This document shows, one piece after another, positions 34,196 through 47,182 of a DNA stretch of 64,000 bases (position 1 is its first letter; the number at the start of each line of letters is the position of its first letter). Origin of the DNA: Macquaria australasica (Eukaryota; Chordata; Actinopteri; Centrarchiformes; Percichthyidae). A program made the translations under genes and the position numbers. Below the pieces are notes generated by a model. The model ran no database searches, had not been told where the DNA came from, and saw nothing but the letters and a program-made list of their open reading frames with translations. The stretch is taken from the NCBI GenBank assembly GCA_005408345.1, contig SEMN01000275.1, positions 434,001-498,000 on the forward strand, written 5' to 3'.

Positions 34196-34900
34196 AACTG
34201 TGACTTCCGGCCCAAACTTTCACAATAAAATAATTGCCAATGAGAAAACATATGTGGTGTCATTTATGGTGTAAATGTTTGTTTGTTTGTTTTTTGGGGG
34301 TGGTCTGTTTTGTTTCGCGTCACCTAACTATGCTGATAACATAGTTATCATATTGCATCTAGCCTAGATGCTAGGCTTGGGCCTGTTAGGCTGACATGAA
34401 CTATTACAAAACCATAATGTTTGGTCTACAATATTAAATATCAATGATTTGATGCTATTTCTTTTCATCCCCACAACTGATGTCTTATACGGTGTTGAAC
34501 TTGTATGGAGCAGGACAGTGAAAGTAAGTGGCAGATGCTGTAATTGTAATATTTAACGCTAGATTGAAGGCTGTATGTTGTGCAGTGACAGTTTCATCTG
34601 TTAACAAACATGGCTTGTGTCGTTGATATGAATAATAATAAAGTTTATTTCAGCCATAACTCTCCGACCGTGATCTGCAGACTACAGGTAGCCTACAGGT
34701 AGAGCTAACAGGATGTAAATATTTCTGTGACTTCCTGTATATTCGTTGAAGGCTGCTGGAAACTGTCTGACTTGACTGCTGCTGTTTGTCACCGCCCCTG
34801 CTGCTCCCGGCTGATCTCGTCCACTTTCTCGAACGAGCCTATTGACCGGCCGACAGCTGCCGGAAGTGGCGTGGGTGCATAGTGTTGTTGACGCGAGGGG
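34196..34900. promoter_or_regulatory. head-to-head promoter region of zup1 and kpna5
   Basis: Interval between the inferred first exons. ETS-type core boxes sit at both edges: ACTTCCGG at 34203-34210 and CCGGAAGT at 34860-34867; a CCAAT is at about 34239. ETS boxes are typical of vertebrate housekeeping bidirectional promoters. A MITE copy (34540-34841) fills much of the middle. No TATA box was seen at either edge. Confidence 0.5.
34540..34841. mobile_element. MITE copy 2, left-truncated, in the zup1/kpna5 promoter region
   Basis: Nearly identical to the right half of the element at 20042-20659: shared blocks include tgtaatatttaacgctagat, tacaggtagcctacaggtag, aacaggatgtaaatatttct and ctgacttgactgctgctgtt. 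It ends with the same GAACGAGCCTA (34831-34841), 19 bp from the kpna5-side ETS box. The left terminal repeat is missing. Confidence 0.75.
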
Positions 34901-35017
34901 TTTGTTGGGAAAGTTTTAATAAGACGCCATTTTGCTCTAAGCAACAGAGGGAGAGCAGGAAAGGTTGTAGCTATTAAAAAGCTGTACGCGTTTCCAGGTA
35001 CATTAGAACTCCAGCGG
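34880..35017 (+). other. probable non-coding first exon of kpna5
   Basis: The first coding exon starts at an acceptor (AG 35676-35677) five bases before the ATG, so an upstream exon is required. A good donor (cagcgg then gtaaga) is at 35017/35018. An alternative donor at 34997/34998 (ttccag then gtacat) is possible. The start is inferred from the ETS box at 34860. Confidence 0.5.
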
Positions 35018-35682
35018 GTAAGAATCGGTGTTATGGCAATGTGTGATGGGAACTGATGTTGTTGTCATTGCAATTAAATACATGTGAAATATCTGACCCA
35101 ACGCAGCATTAGCTAAAGAGCTAGCCGTGAAGCTAGTTTAGTAAGTAAGCAGGAATAGCCCAAATACATGTTGCTGTGTTGCACGGAGAGATGTTACTAA
35201 AGTAAAGTGCTGTTGGATGGATTAACGTCAGTGTCTTTGTGCATTTAGTCTTCATTTGAACAGGGTCAATCCAGGACATGCTGTTATTAGATGTGTGTCG
35301 GTGTGTGGCTGTCAGCAGTGCAGCGTTAGTTTGGACAGCTAGCTTGTTTTAGGAAAGGAGTTTGGCATGACCTTCTTCCTGAACGGGAAAACGGCTGCTG
35401 TCCAGCTGCTTAACACAGCGTTTATCAGAAGCCACTGAATCATTCTTTATTATCCTCAGTCAGCTTTAATTGAGCTATTTATCAGACAGAAATGGGTGTA
35501 TGGTTAGGGTGGCCCAATCTTAACACCTGCCAGTTACTCATTGGCAGGTGCCAGTCCAGGGTACCATTTTATATAAATAATTTATAGTATATTTTTCCAC
35601 AACATTTGATGCTGTTTGCATTTGATCAGCAAATGCAGCTTGATCTTAACTGCCTGTCCTTCACCCTGACTTTTCAGACAGG

Positions 35683-38600
35683 ATGGCAAGTCCGGGGAAA
35701 GACAACTACAGGATGAAGAGCTACAAGAACAAAGCGCTGAATCCTCAGGAGATGCGTCGAAGGAGAGAGGAGGAAGGAATCCAGCTACGCAAACAGAAGA
35801 GAGAGGAGCAGGTAAGCACCGTCTCCCCTTGAACCACCTGGTTAAACCCTTTGTCCATTAGATTTAATGTATGAAACAGTGTTTAGCATTAAAGATGGAC
35901 TTGGACATCCTTAAATGCCCAAATTTCCTCCCAGCTCACTGTTGGTGTTTTGAATCTCTACACCTGTCACCGTCATGTCTCAAAACATCAACTGAGGGAA
36001 ATGACAGATTTGGGTCCCTACAATATTAGGGCGTAGATCTTTAGTATTTGTGCTTGACAAGTATTACAATAGTATAGAAGTGACATCAGTGGATTTGATT
36101 ATTATGCCTGGTGTATATATTTGAATGAAAGTACTTGTATTTGTCCAAGTGTTTGAAAGTCTGTGAAAAGTCTTAAAATGGCTGACATTGTGTTTTTGTA
36201 ATTGAGGGCATTAAATGGTCTCAATTACAACTGAGCCTCTGTGCATTTGTTACATATGTGCTGATGTGTTTGGTGTCACCATCAGTTCATCAAGCCAAGG
36301 TGGTAACATTATAAACAGCAGGTTAATTATGTGACCATGACTCCTGCCCACAGCTGTTCAAGAGGAGAAATGTATGTGTACCTTCAAATGATGAATCAAT
36401 GCTGGAATGTCCAATCCAGGATCCAGATATCAGCTCCACAGTCCCTGTGGCAGGTGTAAGTGTTGGTTTACTCTTTCTTTACATTTTTTTATCTGGCCTG
36501 GTATTTATAGCTAAATCTCCAACATTAAACGTGTCTGTCTAAGCTCCCATTTTTCATCTGTAACTGTGATTGGCTACTGGACATTCTGAATGTTGTTGTA
36601 AATTTAAATATATGTATCTAATGTTGCCATTTGTGCAGGATGGGGTGATAACTCCAGATATGATTCAGATGATCTTCTCTGAAGACCCAGACCAGCAGCT
36701 TATTGCTACACAGAAATTTAGGAAATTACTCTCCAAAGGTTTGTGTCACATCTGGGAATTCAAATATTTACATAATGTATTTGATCTGAAGTTTAGGTAA
36801 TAAACAGCTTTAGTATCTGTTGTACCACTCTTTCACTCATTAACATAATGAAGATTAAACTGAAAGAAAAGAGCCGCCTTTCAAAACTCGCACTATATCA
36901 CAGCTGAACAGACTGTTTGACAAATGATCTCTGCAAAAACACCACATTAATGACCACTGAAGATGGAACTGTTTAACGTCATTAAAAACAGATATAAAAC
37001 AAGAAATATTGATATTTTTGAGGAATACACAAAGTCTGGACGATTAACTGGACAATGTTCAGCCACGTTTGACCTGCATGAGTGGAATCACTTAACTCTG
37101 TAAACATCTGTATCACTGTCATACTACGAGTTAGCTTTATATCCTCTCAAAAGTACACTTTCTAAAGAACACATTAGTTGATCAGAACCACTGCCTTCTT
37201 TGAAACCTCTTTCATTCTTTGAATCGGGTTGAGTTCTGTTCTGTTCTTCTGTGCAGAGCCCAACCCGCCCATAGATGAGGTCATTTCCACTCCTGGTGTT
37301 GTGAATCATTTTGTGGAGTTCCTGAAGAGGAGTGAAAACTGCACACTGCAGGTGAGAGCTTCGCAATACAGCACCGGCCCTGTGTGCACTGAATGAGCTA
37401 TGGTTAGCAAGACATATCAGGCATATGTTTAGTCAAGTGGATGTCTGAATGGTTTTCTAATATAGTGTGCCACTGTTTCTCCGTCTTCGACATGTTACTG
37501 GGTCTCTACAGTGCGAGTAACGGTAAAGACCCAGTGAATGCGTTGTGAGGCGACACAAAGTTCACCATTTCCTATTCATTTTCTACGGGACGCGAGCAAT
37601 TCACTTCACAAGGCACTGTAGGATTCCAGGCGAGGTGGGACTGACCAATGATGCAAATAGTCTGCATAAATTGAAACTTTGTAGCTTTATCCAAATGAGG
37701 GGAAATTAGCCTGGAAACTCTGTAGGGATTTGAAGAAAAAGGGACGTAGCGGTGGGACAAGATTTTAGTGTTTACTTGCAGTGGAGGATTGTCTGTACTT
37801 TCTGGGATCCGTCTTTTCTACATTCCTGGCCTCCAGGATTACAGACACAAACAAAAATTAAGTACTGCGGCGCAAAGTCACGTAACTTGTGGGAGAAACA
37901 ATGATGAGTGAGAAGTGGCGGAGGCGATGTTACGCGATTTAAAAAAAAAAAAAAAAAAAAAAAGAAATTAAATTTTTTTTTTTTTTTTTTTTTTTAGCTT
38001 CCAGTGGGTCTTGAAAATTGATTTGGGCTAACAGCTAATTGCTATGAACAAGCTAAAAGTGAAGCTTACTGTATGTAACCGTCTATAATTCTTGTAGACT
38101 CAGACTTTTATTTGGATTTGTATCCAGGGTGATATTATTGAGTTTATATAGTGGCTTTGCTGTCATAAACTTTACTGTTGTAGCTCTAGAATGATATTTT
38201 ATTGTATTTAAAATATGAATAAATCCAATCCTGTTGTGAATTTATTCTTTATTTAGTAATAAAAAGAAGAGCATTAGTAAGGCCCCATAAGGAGTAGCCA
38301 ATAGATAAGAGCAATAGTATTGATAAAATCCTAATGATACCCATCCCTAGCTCTGATGCTCTTAGGACAGTTTCAGAATCAAACTCATTGATATCATATC
38401 AGTAAATTAGGTGGATTATCTTTTAGTTCTGAATAAGGAGCAAGCAGCTTTTGGAAAATAAGGTATGCCAAAGTCAGTAGGTTGCTGTTATTTCAATGTG
38501 TAAATACATATTTAATCAACATTTAATCTTAGTCTTCTGCTATGTAAAAACATTTGTCAGGATGAATGAAGTTCTGTTGGATCTCTGTTTCAGGTTGTGA

Positions 38601-41600
38601 ATATCCATTAGGCTGCCACTCCAAACGGTCTGTCGGATTGTTCCTGGCTCTTTTGAATTTTTATTATTTATAACTTTAGTAACTTTCAAAAGTTGAACAT
38701 AAAAATAAATGGGTTCAATAATCGTTTTAAAAGGATTCAGATTAAACAGCCGGCTTCGATGATGGATTCAGATTGGATAAAATGCTATCAAATGCCTACT
38801 CTTACTTCAAAGCCTAAAAAGAATTGGGAGACTCTGCTGTTTGAGTAGAGTACAGGACATAAGTACATCTTATGTTTCAAAATGCTTTGCCCCTGCATCT
38901 TATCATACTACATTCATCTTATTTCTTTAAAAAAAAAAGAACTGTGCCCCTTAATGTTTTCATTTGGGTGCACCAAAACCCCTGAAAATAAATCATAACA
39001 GCAGTTATCTGAGGGCACTTTTCATATAGAGCAGGTCGAGACTGTACTCTTAATAATATTAAACTAAACAAATGTCTTGTGTTCACCATGTGATGTGAGC
39101 AATGTCCACCAGTCAGAGTAATTCCTGTTTTTAATGTCTCTGAAATGTCACTTCAGCAGTATAGAACATAACATGTTGTATATTAATTAATCATGAAGTG
39201 AGTGACTTCATGGGAAAGACGGGTTTAAACTTTAAGATTTCAGATGTTAGATTTACTGAAATAATGTTTGGGTGTATTGTGTGTGTTTCCAACAGTTTGA
39301 GGCAGCCTGGGCACTAACCAACATTGCCTCAGGTACATTCCTGCACACCAAGGTGGTGATTGAAACTGGAGCTGTTCCCATTTTCATTGAGCTGCTGAAC
39401 TCTGAGTACGAGGACGTCCAGGAACAGGTGAGAGCCTACGAGATTACATTTAAAATATGGGCAAGTGTGATTATAGACCAGACAACAGATCCTTTCTGAG
39501 ACCAATACTTTCTGTGTGCAGTGTTGGATTTACTGAAATGACTCAAGTTCTGTATGAGTTCTGTTTCTGCTTGGGGGAGAACAGTGCAAACAGTGACAAC
39601 GGATCCACTTTAAGTTCCTGTAGTGGAAAAGGCCTATACATGTTGATATCACAATATAAAATGACATATACCCTGATAGAGGGGTTTATCCATATTACCC
39701 ACTCCTAGCACCCCACACTGGGCTGTCATTTGTCTGTTCAAATTTTTGAACTGAACTGAACATGCCTGAACATGCTATAAAATTTTGTCTGAATCATCCA
39801 CAAACATCTGTTTCAGAATAAATTTGAGGAGAAACAAGTCATACAGCTGCAGCAACGTAGGCAGTTTTAGATCTGCAGGGTCTAGTTTTAGTCATCTTCA
39901 TGTCAGGATCCAGAGTTTCCAGAGAAAGCGAGTCACATCACAACCTCAACAGCCTCTGTAGTTCAGTGATTGGTACAGCACATTCTCACTCAGACCCGCT
40001 GTGTTGTGTTTCAGGCGGTGTGGGCATTGGGGAACATAGCAGGAGATAATGCTGAGTGCAGAGACTACGTGCTTAACTGTGGCATCCTGCCGTCCCTACA
40101 GCAGTAAGTGTCCTTCCTCTCTCAGTCTGAATGTGTCAGATATTATGTGATGATAACAACTGGATCCTGTGTTGTCATGTCCAGGCTGCTTGCTAAATCC
40201 AACCGTCTCACAACAACCCGCAATGCAGTGTGGGCTCTGTCCAACCTGTGCCGAGGGAAGAACCCACCCCCGGATTTTGCCAAGGTGAGTCTACGCGTCC
40301 TGACTGAATGGAATACTGGAGACCGTTTGCCTTACTTCTGCTTGCAATGTTACTTCTTGAATTGTTAATCCAGCTCTGTCTCTGTGTCTTTGTTGTCCTT
40401 GTCTCTGGTGTGTGTCAGGTGTCTCCTTGTCTCAGCGTGCTGTCCAGGCTTCTGTTCAGCAGTGATCCAGATGTGCTGGCTGATGCTTGCTGGGCCCTGT
40501 CATACCTGTCTGACGGCCCCAATGAAAAGATCCAGACGGTCATTGACTCTGGGGTCTGCCGCAGACTGGTGGAGCTGCTCATGTAAGGAACTAACAGGTC
40601 CACATTATAGGAGAGTAGCCTTTCCTGATTCACCAGAGGAAGAGCAGGCTGACATATGTGACCATGCATGACCATTATTTTCTAAGGGGACATTACCACA
40701 TTTAGTTGTCTGCCGTCAGTGTAACACATGGTTGGCTTCATTGTAGTGTGAAGCAGAGTGTTGGTGCCGTGGTTGTACCTTTCACACTGATTCAGACTGG
40801 GGATGTAACTACGGACTGGAACTATATTTAAAGGGAAATCCTGTGTTTCCCATAAATGTGGCGGTTGTGAGTGACTATGGGTCATGCTAACTTTGCACTG
40901 GCCACCTCCATGGTAGAGATTTGTAACACGTAAACACAGAAGGTAGCAACCTGGAAAAGCCATTATGGCTAACTGCACAGGGAGCTACATCTTGGGCAAC
41001 TTGAAGACTTTTTCTCTCGGCTAACATTATGATTGTAATGTCAGGTCATAGTAGGTCAAGGAAAATGTCTAACCAGATACTAGTATTTATATGCAATCCC
41101 TCACATAAAATAGTGTCTTACATGTTGGGATGTCTTTGTCTTATTGTATGAAGAGCTGAGCATTTGGTCCAGCCGCCCTCAAACTTTTCTTCCAGTTGAG
41201 ATTGGAAGTCTGCAGGACGACACTGTTTATCAGAGCCACACAGCCAGGATCACTCATCTGTGGACACAAGTCTGGCGGCAGCAGGTCCCACTCTCTAAGG
41301 GCGTTTTCACACCTGTAGTTTGTTTACTGTGGACCGAATCAGTTGATGACTTTGTAAACTTGTAGCGTTTTCCCCTTGGTTCGGTTTCTTTTCACACAAA
41401 GGAAAAATCCAAGCGAACTAAAATGCATCATTACAAACCACGTGAGAACGTTCACTCCGCTTATTGGTCAGATGTGTCTGGGGATGTTACACATGGTAAC
41501 AGTAGGTGGCAGCATGCACCATTGACGTTGATTTGTAGTCCGCCAGTAAAACTGAAGAAGAAAGTAAATACAGGCAGAAGGTCCTGTGTTGTGAACTAGT

Positions 41601-44600
41601 GCATATTTCTGTGAGAGAAACATTGCTGGTTCATTCTCCGGCTAGCTGCTACTACTAGAAACAGTTTGCGAGCTGTGCTGCATCCCAGAATGCAAAGCTA
41701 CAGGAGCCGTTTAGCTCAGTCTAACGCAGATTATACCCCGTATACCATGTTCAGCTCCTCGTCTGTGTGCCCTGACTCCAATAAATACAGTCAACCATCA
41801 AAGTGAAATAACTCATAATATGCCCTCATAATAATTTGCACGTGTCATGTGATTGGTCAGCCGGCAAGCAGCCCGGATATAGAACCCTATGCAGTTAGCC
41901 ATAATGGCTAATACAGGGGTCTACTTTCTGTGTTTACTTTGACTCAGAGACAAGCATTTGAAATGATTCACGTACACATTGTATTTATTTGTAAAGCTGT
42001 ATGAGGTTCACGCAGTTTGACATCATGTATGTTGTTTCCCCGAATCTCTGCAACGGAGCTGGTGAGTGCAAAGTAAGCACAACCCACAGAGCCACAATGG
42101 CCATATTTATGGGCAGGTTGAAGAATAGCAGAATTTCCCTTTTTAAAGTGTTCATCTGATCAGAAACAAGTATTTTTGTGGCCACAGTGCAATGGTCTTG
42201 CACTGAATTGTTGGTGTCAATTGGTTTCTGCTGTTCTTGTGTAAAGCCCCTAACCGGGATTCATTTATGTGTGAACATCTTTAAAACGTTTCACTTAATC
42301 AGTGTTTCGGCATGAAAACTGTCAAATTCTAAGAAATTGAATTTTAGCACAAACTTCTCACCATCAGTAGCTGTCACTATAATCTCAACACTGTGCGATG
42401 TGTGTGTGGTTTTTGTGTTGTTTTTTTTTCTAGGCACAGTGACTATAAGGTGGTTTCTCCTGCTTTACGTGCAGTGGGCAACATTGTAACCGGAGATGAC
42501 ATCCAGACTCAGGTAGAGGCTCAGCTACTCTCAGCAGACAGACACTGAATCCCTCACTTTATGTCTATGGAGACAGTATTAGGTGTAAATGTTTGTATGT
42601 TTGTCATCTCAGGTAATCTTGAACTGTTCAGCACTACCATGTTTACTCCACCTCCTCAGCAGTCCCAAGGAGTCCATCAAGAAGGAGGCATGCTGGACTG
42701 TGTCCAACATCACAGCAGGAAACCGAGCTCAGATTCAGGTAAAGGCTGCTTCACCTGTGTTCAGCGTGTCGTCTGAAGAAGGGCTGCTGTTCTGTGTCTG
42801 TGTAGCTGACATGAGTTCTCTTCTCTGTCAGAATGTGATTGATGCCAACATCTTCCCAGTGCTGATTGAGATCCTTCAGAAGGCAGAGTTCCGCACGAGG
42901 AAGGAGGCAGCATGGGCTATTACTAACGCCACCTCTGGGGGTACTCCTGCACAGATAAGGCATGTTTCCCAGACACAGACACACTCCGGTTCTCTGCGAC
43001 GTACTGAAGGCAGGGGAACACTGACAACTCCCTCATGAAGAACAGGGAACATTACCAGGGATTACAGGAAGGGAGCACACTGCTTTTTTTCCAACTCCCA
43101 CACATTGATTGCATTAGATCGTTTTGAGCTGAGCCGCAGCTGGAGCCAGACAAGATCAACACTGACAGTCCAGACGTAGTTTGGTCTGCCTCTCGATAAT
43201 GTTTTCAAATGAAACAGGCTTGTATTTACAGTGAGAAAGTAAAAGAAAACTAAAACTTTTTAATACTTTAATATTTTACTGACCAAAACTTTGTAATGAC
43301 CAGTCTATTAGAAATACATTGAAAGACTGTATTTGATTAACATTTGTCTTTGTGTGAACAGATATCTGGTGTCTCTGAATGCCATCAAACCCATGTGTGA
43401 CCTGCTGACAGTGATGGACTCAAAGATCGTGCAGGTGTCTCTGAATGGTCTGGAGAACATCCTCCGACTGGGAGAACAGGAGGCCAAACAGAACGGCACG
43501 GGCATCAACCCGTACTGTGCTCTCATTGAGGAGGCTTACGGTACAGCTCTGCACCCCATCACACACAACATGCTAACACTGTTCGCATACAAACACCTCC
43601 AGTAAGGTCTCAGACAGACTTGACAGGAACTTATTACATATTGTGTTGCTATTTCCAGAAAAAAACATCTGTGAGCCAATGATTCTGCACACTCAGTTTT
43701 ATAATCCTATCAGCCTGAAGGAATAGTTTTCTTGTTACAATACATGTATCTATCTCTGTCGAGACGATAGCTGATAAAAGTAGTTTATACTGTTTGACAC
43801 ATAACATATGCATCTATCAATTGAAATGATTAAAGGACAACACTAAATTTTATGTTTTTTTCATCAAGAAAAATGTAATCAGTTTTACAAATCATCAGTT
43901 TTTTTTTTTTCCTACCCTACCATCTAAGAGGATATGGCTGATCATTTCCTATAATATAAAACATTCAAACAGAACCAAGAAAAAGTGTAAAATAAGCTCC
44001 CAAGCACCTTAGGGACATAAATGGCTTCAGAGTTTCACTCCCACTGTATGTTAATGCAGCACAAACTGCAGAAGACTAAGTAATAGAGTATTATTTGTAA
44101 GCATTAATATTATTTAAAGCGACAAATAGCTGTGGAAACTCCAGACAGCTCTGAGGCGTCTTCATGCATGTGTGAGCCAGTGTCACCACCCACGTTCTCG
44201 CATAGAAAGAAACTCCTCACCCACGGGTGTCTCTGTCCACTTCACATCCACACCTCAACCTACCATTAGAAATATTCAATAGTCCATCCTTTCTTGTATG
44301 GCATAGTTGCACCAGCTGTTTGTAAGTTCAAACTTAGCCTAGTTATAACGTAAGTGAGCAGTTGTCCTCCTTGTTTACATTGTGAATGCTCTCTGATTCA
44401 AAGCTGCCACAAGTGTTAATAATAACTGATTTACACATTACTAAAGGCTTTACTAACTAAGACATCACTTATATTTGACTGGTGAACCCAATTTAGTAAT
44501 TTACTGGTTTGAAACCAGGACTGGGACGATCTGCTTAACTCCAGGTTTGATACTATCACAATGCTTGGGTGCAGAGTCGACTGCAGACTGTATACCATGA

Positions 44601-45370
44601 GTCATATTTCCAAAAACAATGCACATCACATATCAGTCAGTTTTATTTCAGCTGCATCATTGCTATACTGCATAGAAAAGTGGTAAATAAAATATTATTA
44701 ATATATTTATTGATACATAAAAAGGGGCACCCTGGTAGCTCACCTGGTAGAGCATGTATCAAGGCTGACTCCTTACCACAAAGCCCCCCACCCACCCCTC
44801 TCTCTCTCTCTCCCTCCCCCTCCCTGCTGCAAAAATAAATATATAATATCAATTCAGGATTCAAAGAATCGATAAATAAATCGTTAAAGAAAATCACTAT
44901 TTTTTCCCCACCCCTATTTGAAACTAGCTAGTGGTCACTAAGAACTTAGGAAGGACTTTACATATAAACTTGTGACGGATACTATGGACCAACCCAAGTA
45001 GCTTTTAACAGCTCAAACTTTGCCTGAAAGAAACAAAGTAATTCAGGAAATATCTCATCAAAGAATGCCAGGGTTTGAAACTCCCTCTACAGTGTTTAGT
45101 CCTGTGGTACTTTGGCCACAGATCTGTATGAAGTATGGTATAGAAAGAGAATGAGCTGTGTTTATGTGGGTGCACCCTTCAGGCCTGGACAAGATCGAGT
45201 TCTTGCAGAGCCACGAGAACCAGGAGATCTACCAGAAGGCCTTCGACCTGATCGAACACTACTTCGGCGTGGAGGAGGAGGATGCCAGCCTGGCTCCTCA
45301 AGTGGACCAGAGTCAAGGCCAGTTCGTCTTCCAGCAACAGGAAGGACCCATGGAGGGTTTCCAGCTTTAA
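35683..45370 (+). CDS. kpna5: importin subunit alpha (KPNA5-type, importin alpha-6), 536 aa
   Basis: Adaptor that binds classical nuclear localisation signals and carries cargo into the nucleus with importin beta. Thirteen coding exons: 35683-35811, 36354-36455, 36639-36738, 37257-37351, 39296-39427, 40015-40103, 40185-40284, 40419-40582, 42434-42512, 42613-42738, 42832-42959, 43362-43540, 45183-45370. Phases close to 536 codons plus stop. The N-terminal importin-beta-binding region is Arg/Lys-rich (EMRRRREEEG, KQKREEQLFKRRN, residues 23-49). Armadillo repeats follow with the conserved Trp-Asn ladder: AAWALTNIASG, VWALGNIAGD, VWALSNLCRG, CWALSYLSDG, CWTVSNITAGN, AWAITNATSGG. The C-terminus PMEGFQL is typical of the KPNA1/5/6 group; MASPGKDNYRMKSYKN and ALPCLLHLLSSPKESI fit KPNA5 best. 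Twelve introns are considered; the one after 42959 uses a GC donor, the rest GT. Confidence 0.95.
37460..37940. repeat. possible MITE remnant
   Basis: In kpna5 intron 37352-39295. CpG-containing sequence unlike the AT-rich intron around it (acgggacgcgagcaattcac, gtactgcggcgcaaagtcac) that ends with gatgttacgcgat, the 13-mer also found in the hairpin at 27544. Terminal repeats not resolved. Confidence 0.3.
37941..37996. repeat. A-tract followed by T-tract
   Basis: A run of about 23 A, a short gaaattaaa spacer, and a run of about 22 T, together an almost perfect A/T palindrome. Within a kpna5 intron; length may be unreliable in assembly. Confidence 0.7.
38000..39295. other. kpna5 intron without clear content
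   Basis: AT-rich intron. A short piece at 39011-39045 (ctgagggcacttttcatata, gagcaggtcgagac) matches the fish repeat at 61842-62070. Nothing else recognised. Confidence 0.4.
40832..42142. mobile_element. TTAA-flanked DNA transposon with long inverted arms, with inner foreign segment
   Basis: In kpna5 intron 40583-42433. The left arm (agggaaatcctgtgtttccc, cccataaatgtggc, ctttgcactgg, aacacagaa, gccattatggctaactgca, to about 40980) recurs reverse-complemented in the right arm from about 41885 to 42142, which is longer. TTAA lies at both borders (40828-40831 and 42143-42146), the target of piggyBac and Kolobok elements. The interior contains a segment starting gggcgttttcacacctgtag (41299), which resembles the end of another fish DNA transposon, so the element may itself be nested. 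Confidence 0.65.
43541..45182. other. last kpna5 intron
   Basis: Mostly AT-rich sequence, with one SINE (44727-44842). Poly-T at 43899-43910. No exon beyond those listed is needed, since the frame joins TACG to GCCTGG directly. Confidence 0.5.
44727..44842 (+). repeat. tRNA-derived SINE
   Basis: Begins ggggcaccctggtagctcac then ctggtagagcatg, a tRNA-like A box, followed by a C/T-rich body with (tc)n and an aaaataaat tail. Short, with a degenerate B box. Confidence 0.6.
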
Positions 45371-47182
45371 TGCCGCCTCACCTCCACAGCTCCTTCTTCT
45401 TCCTGGTGTCTAAACCTCTGCCAGAGACGGCGGCCTACTGGCCTGCAAACTTTCCTGGGACACCTCGTCTTTGCTGAGCCAGCTCCACCAGCTCCCCAGA
45501 CCTTCACTTCTACTGTGTGCTCACAAAAGCACCTACTCTGCAGAGACAGAGAGAGAGATGAAACCTAAGAGAACATTTGGCTTACTGATGCAGTTTGGGA
45601 CTGTGGGAACCTGTTTAGAGGTCTCAGTCTTGCTGGTTTCTGTCCATGCCATGGAAAAGTAACTCCTCTTAAAGAAAGAATTCTTTTTTTTTTTTCTTTA
45701 ATTCTACACAAGTTCCTTTGACTTCCTGTGATTATTTTCATCATTCTAAATGATGTTAATGATATTTGTGTTACAATTAGAAACTGGTGTCTCCAAATCA
45801 GCATCCATATCCCTTTTTCAATGTGAAACTACCTCTTCAGTCTTCAGAAAGAAAGAACCCGGAAAGAAGGAAGGAAAAGCCCTAAATGAACAGATAAAGC
45901 ACCCGATAGACTAATTTTTTTTCTTTTCTTATGGCTACAATCCAATGTTAAACCTGTGGTTTTCAGATTTGGGGTCTAGAGGCTGACCTGTCAGCAGTCT
46001 GTCAGCAGGTAGTGGAAGTAAATGCAGTCCTACTATACGTCCTGCTGTTGCCATACTTGACGTGTGAAGCAGCTGCACATGCTCTCTGGGCTCTTTCTCC
46101 TCTCCTGTCAGTTCAGCAGGACTTGACGAGCACCTGGAGACTCTGGCCCTTTTATTTATTTGTCTTGTGGGAGCCGTGGAGGAGCTCCTCTCTCTCTCCT
46201 CCGCCCTCAGTTCTGACTGAAGGCAACTGATTCCTGGATTATGTAACTGGCCAACTGGCCCGAGTTAGTTTGAAATGTGTAACAGTGTTTTTCCTGTTTA
46301 TTTTAAATGTTCTTTGTTTCAGAAAGCAGTATCAGGGCCAGACAGGTGCTGTCTATGTTACATGATGGACATGGTGCAGTGTCTGCAACAACCTTAATGA
46401 GATTTTTTTGTTTTCTAGTTTGTCACTCTGAACTAGCAAGGTAAGATATCTTAAATTATTTTTTTCTGCCTGCAATCATCATTTCCTTGATGTGATGGGA
46501 TTAGTGACTGACTTGGAGAGTTTGTATATTATATATACATATAAGAAAGAATTTAAGTGGCTGTGGGAAGATGTGATATGCAATTATGTGTTCTGGCTGA
46601 TTTGCAGTTGTATTTCCAGTTCATTACTGCTTTATGCACCCTTGACACTTTGTGTTTTACTTTGAGGAGGTTTGTCTCCTGGTTTATCTTTTCCAGGTTC
46701 TGATTTTGTGCTTGAAGTGCAAAGATGGAAGAACAGTGAGTTTGTTTTTCTGATTTTGGCTCTACCCCTGAACCATGATTTGACAGGTTTTCGATATGTG
46801 CACATCTGAGTACAGCAACATTAATTGGTGGAGAAGCGAACACAAAATCAGTCTATATTTACGTGAAATGGAAAATATTTGTAATGCAGAAATTACATCA
46901 AGCACATTCAATCGTGTATAGTTTTCTAATATTTCTGCTTTGTATTATTGTATATCAGTGTGTTTTTGTTCTCTCCTGTGTGGGAACTCATTTGCTGTGT
47001 ACTTGTGGCTCTCAGTAGAAATTGCGTTAGACCTCCAGCAGCCCGTGTCCAGAAGTGAGGAACTGTATGCAGCCACAACTCCTAACACTGACTGGATCAC
47101 AGCCGGCTCAGCCTGGCTGTAATGATGCCTGGCTCTTCTGTGTTGGGATACACACTTCTATTGTGTAACAACAATGAATAAA
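45371..47182 (+). other. 3'UTR of kpna5 (inferred)
   Basis: No further exon follows the stop at 45368-45370. The first strong plus-strand signal AATAAA that I see lies at 47177-47182, followed by a gt-rich stretch after about 40 bases. Earlier weaker sites may be used; the long 3'UTR of about 1.8 kb is an inference. Confidence 0.4.
47177..47182 (+). terminator. candidate polyadenylation signal of kpna5
   Basis: AATAAA on the plus strand with no competing plus-strand gene nearby. Confidence 0.4.

Noticed and set aside
42959..42975. A GT donor at 42969 instead of the GC donor in kpna5
   Set aside because: Using gtttcc after AGGCAT would put the next exon out of frame and lose the conserved RYLVSL.
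44727..44842. A tRNA gene
   Set aside because: Only an A-box-like head is present; no anticodon arm or acceptor stem pairs, and a SINE body follows.
46940..47122. Small plus-strand ORFs downstream of kpna5 (also 46012-46230, 47638-48018)
   Set aside because: No recognisable motif, no splice context, and repeats overlap; they fall in the 3'UTR or intergenic DNA.
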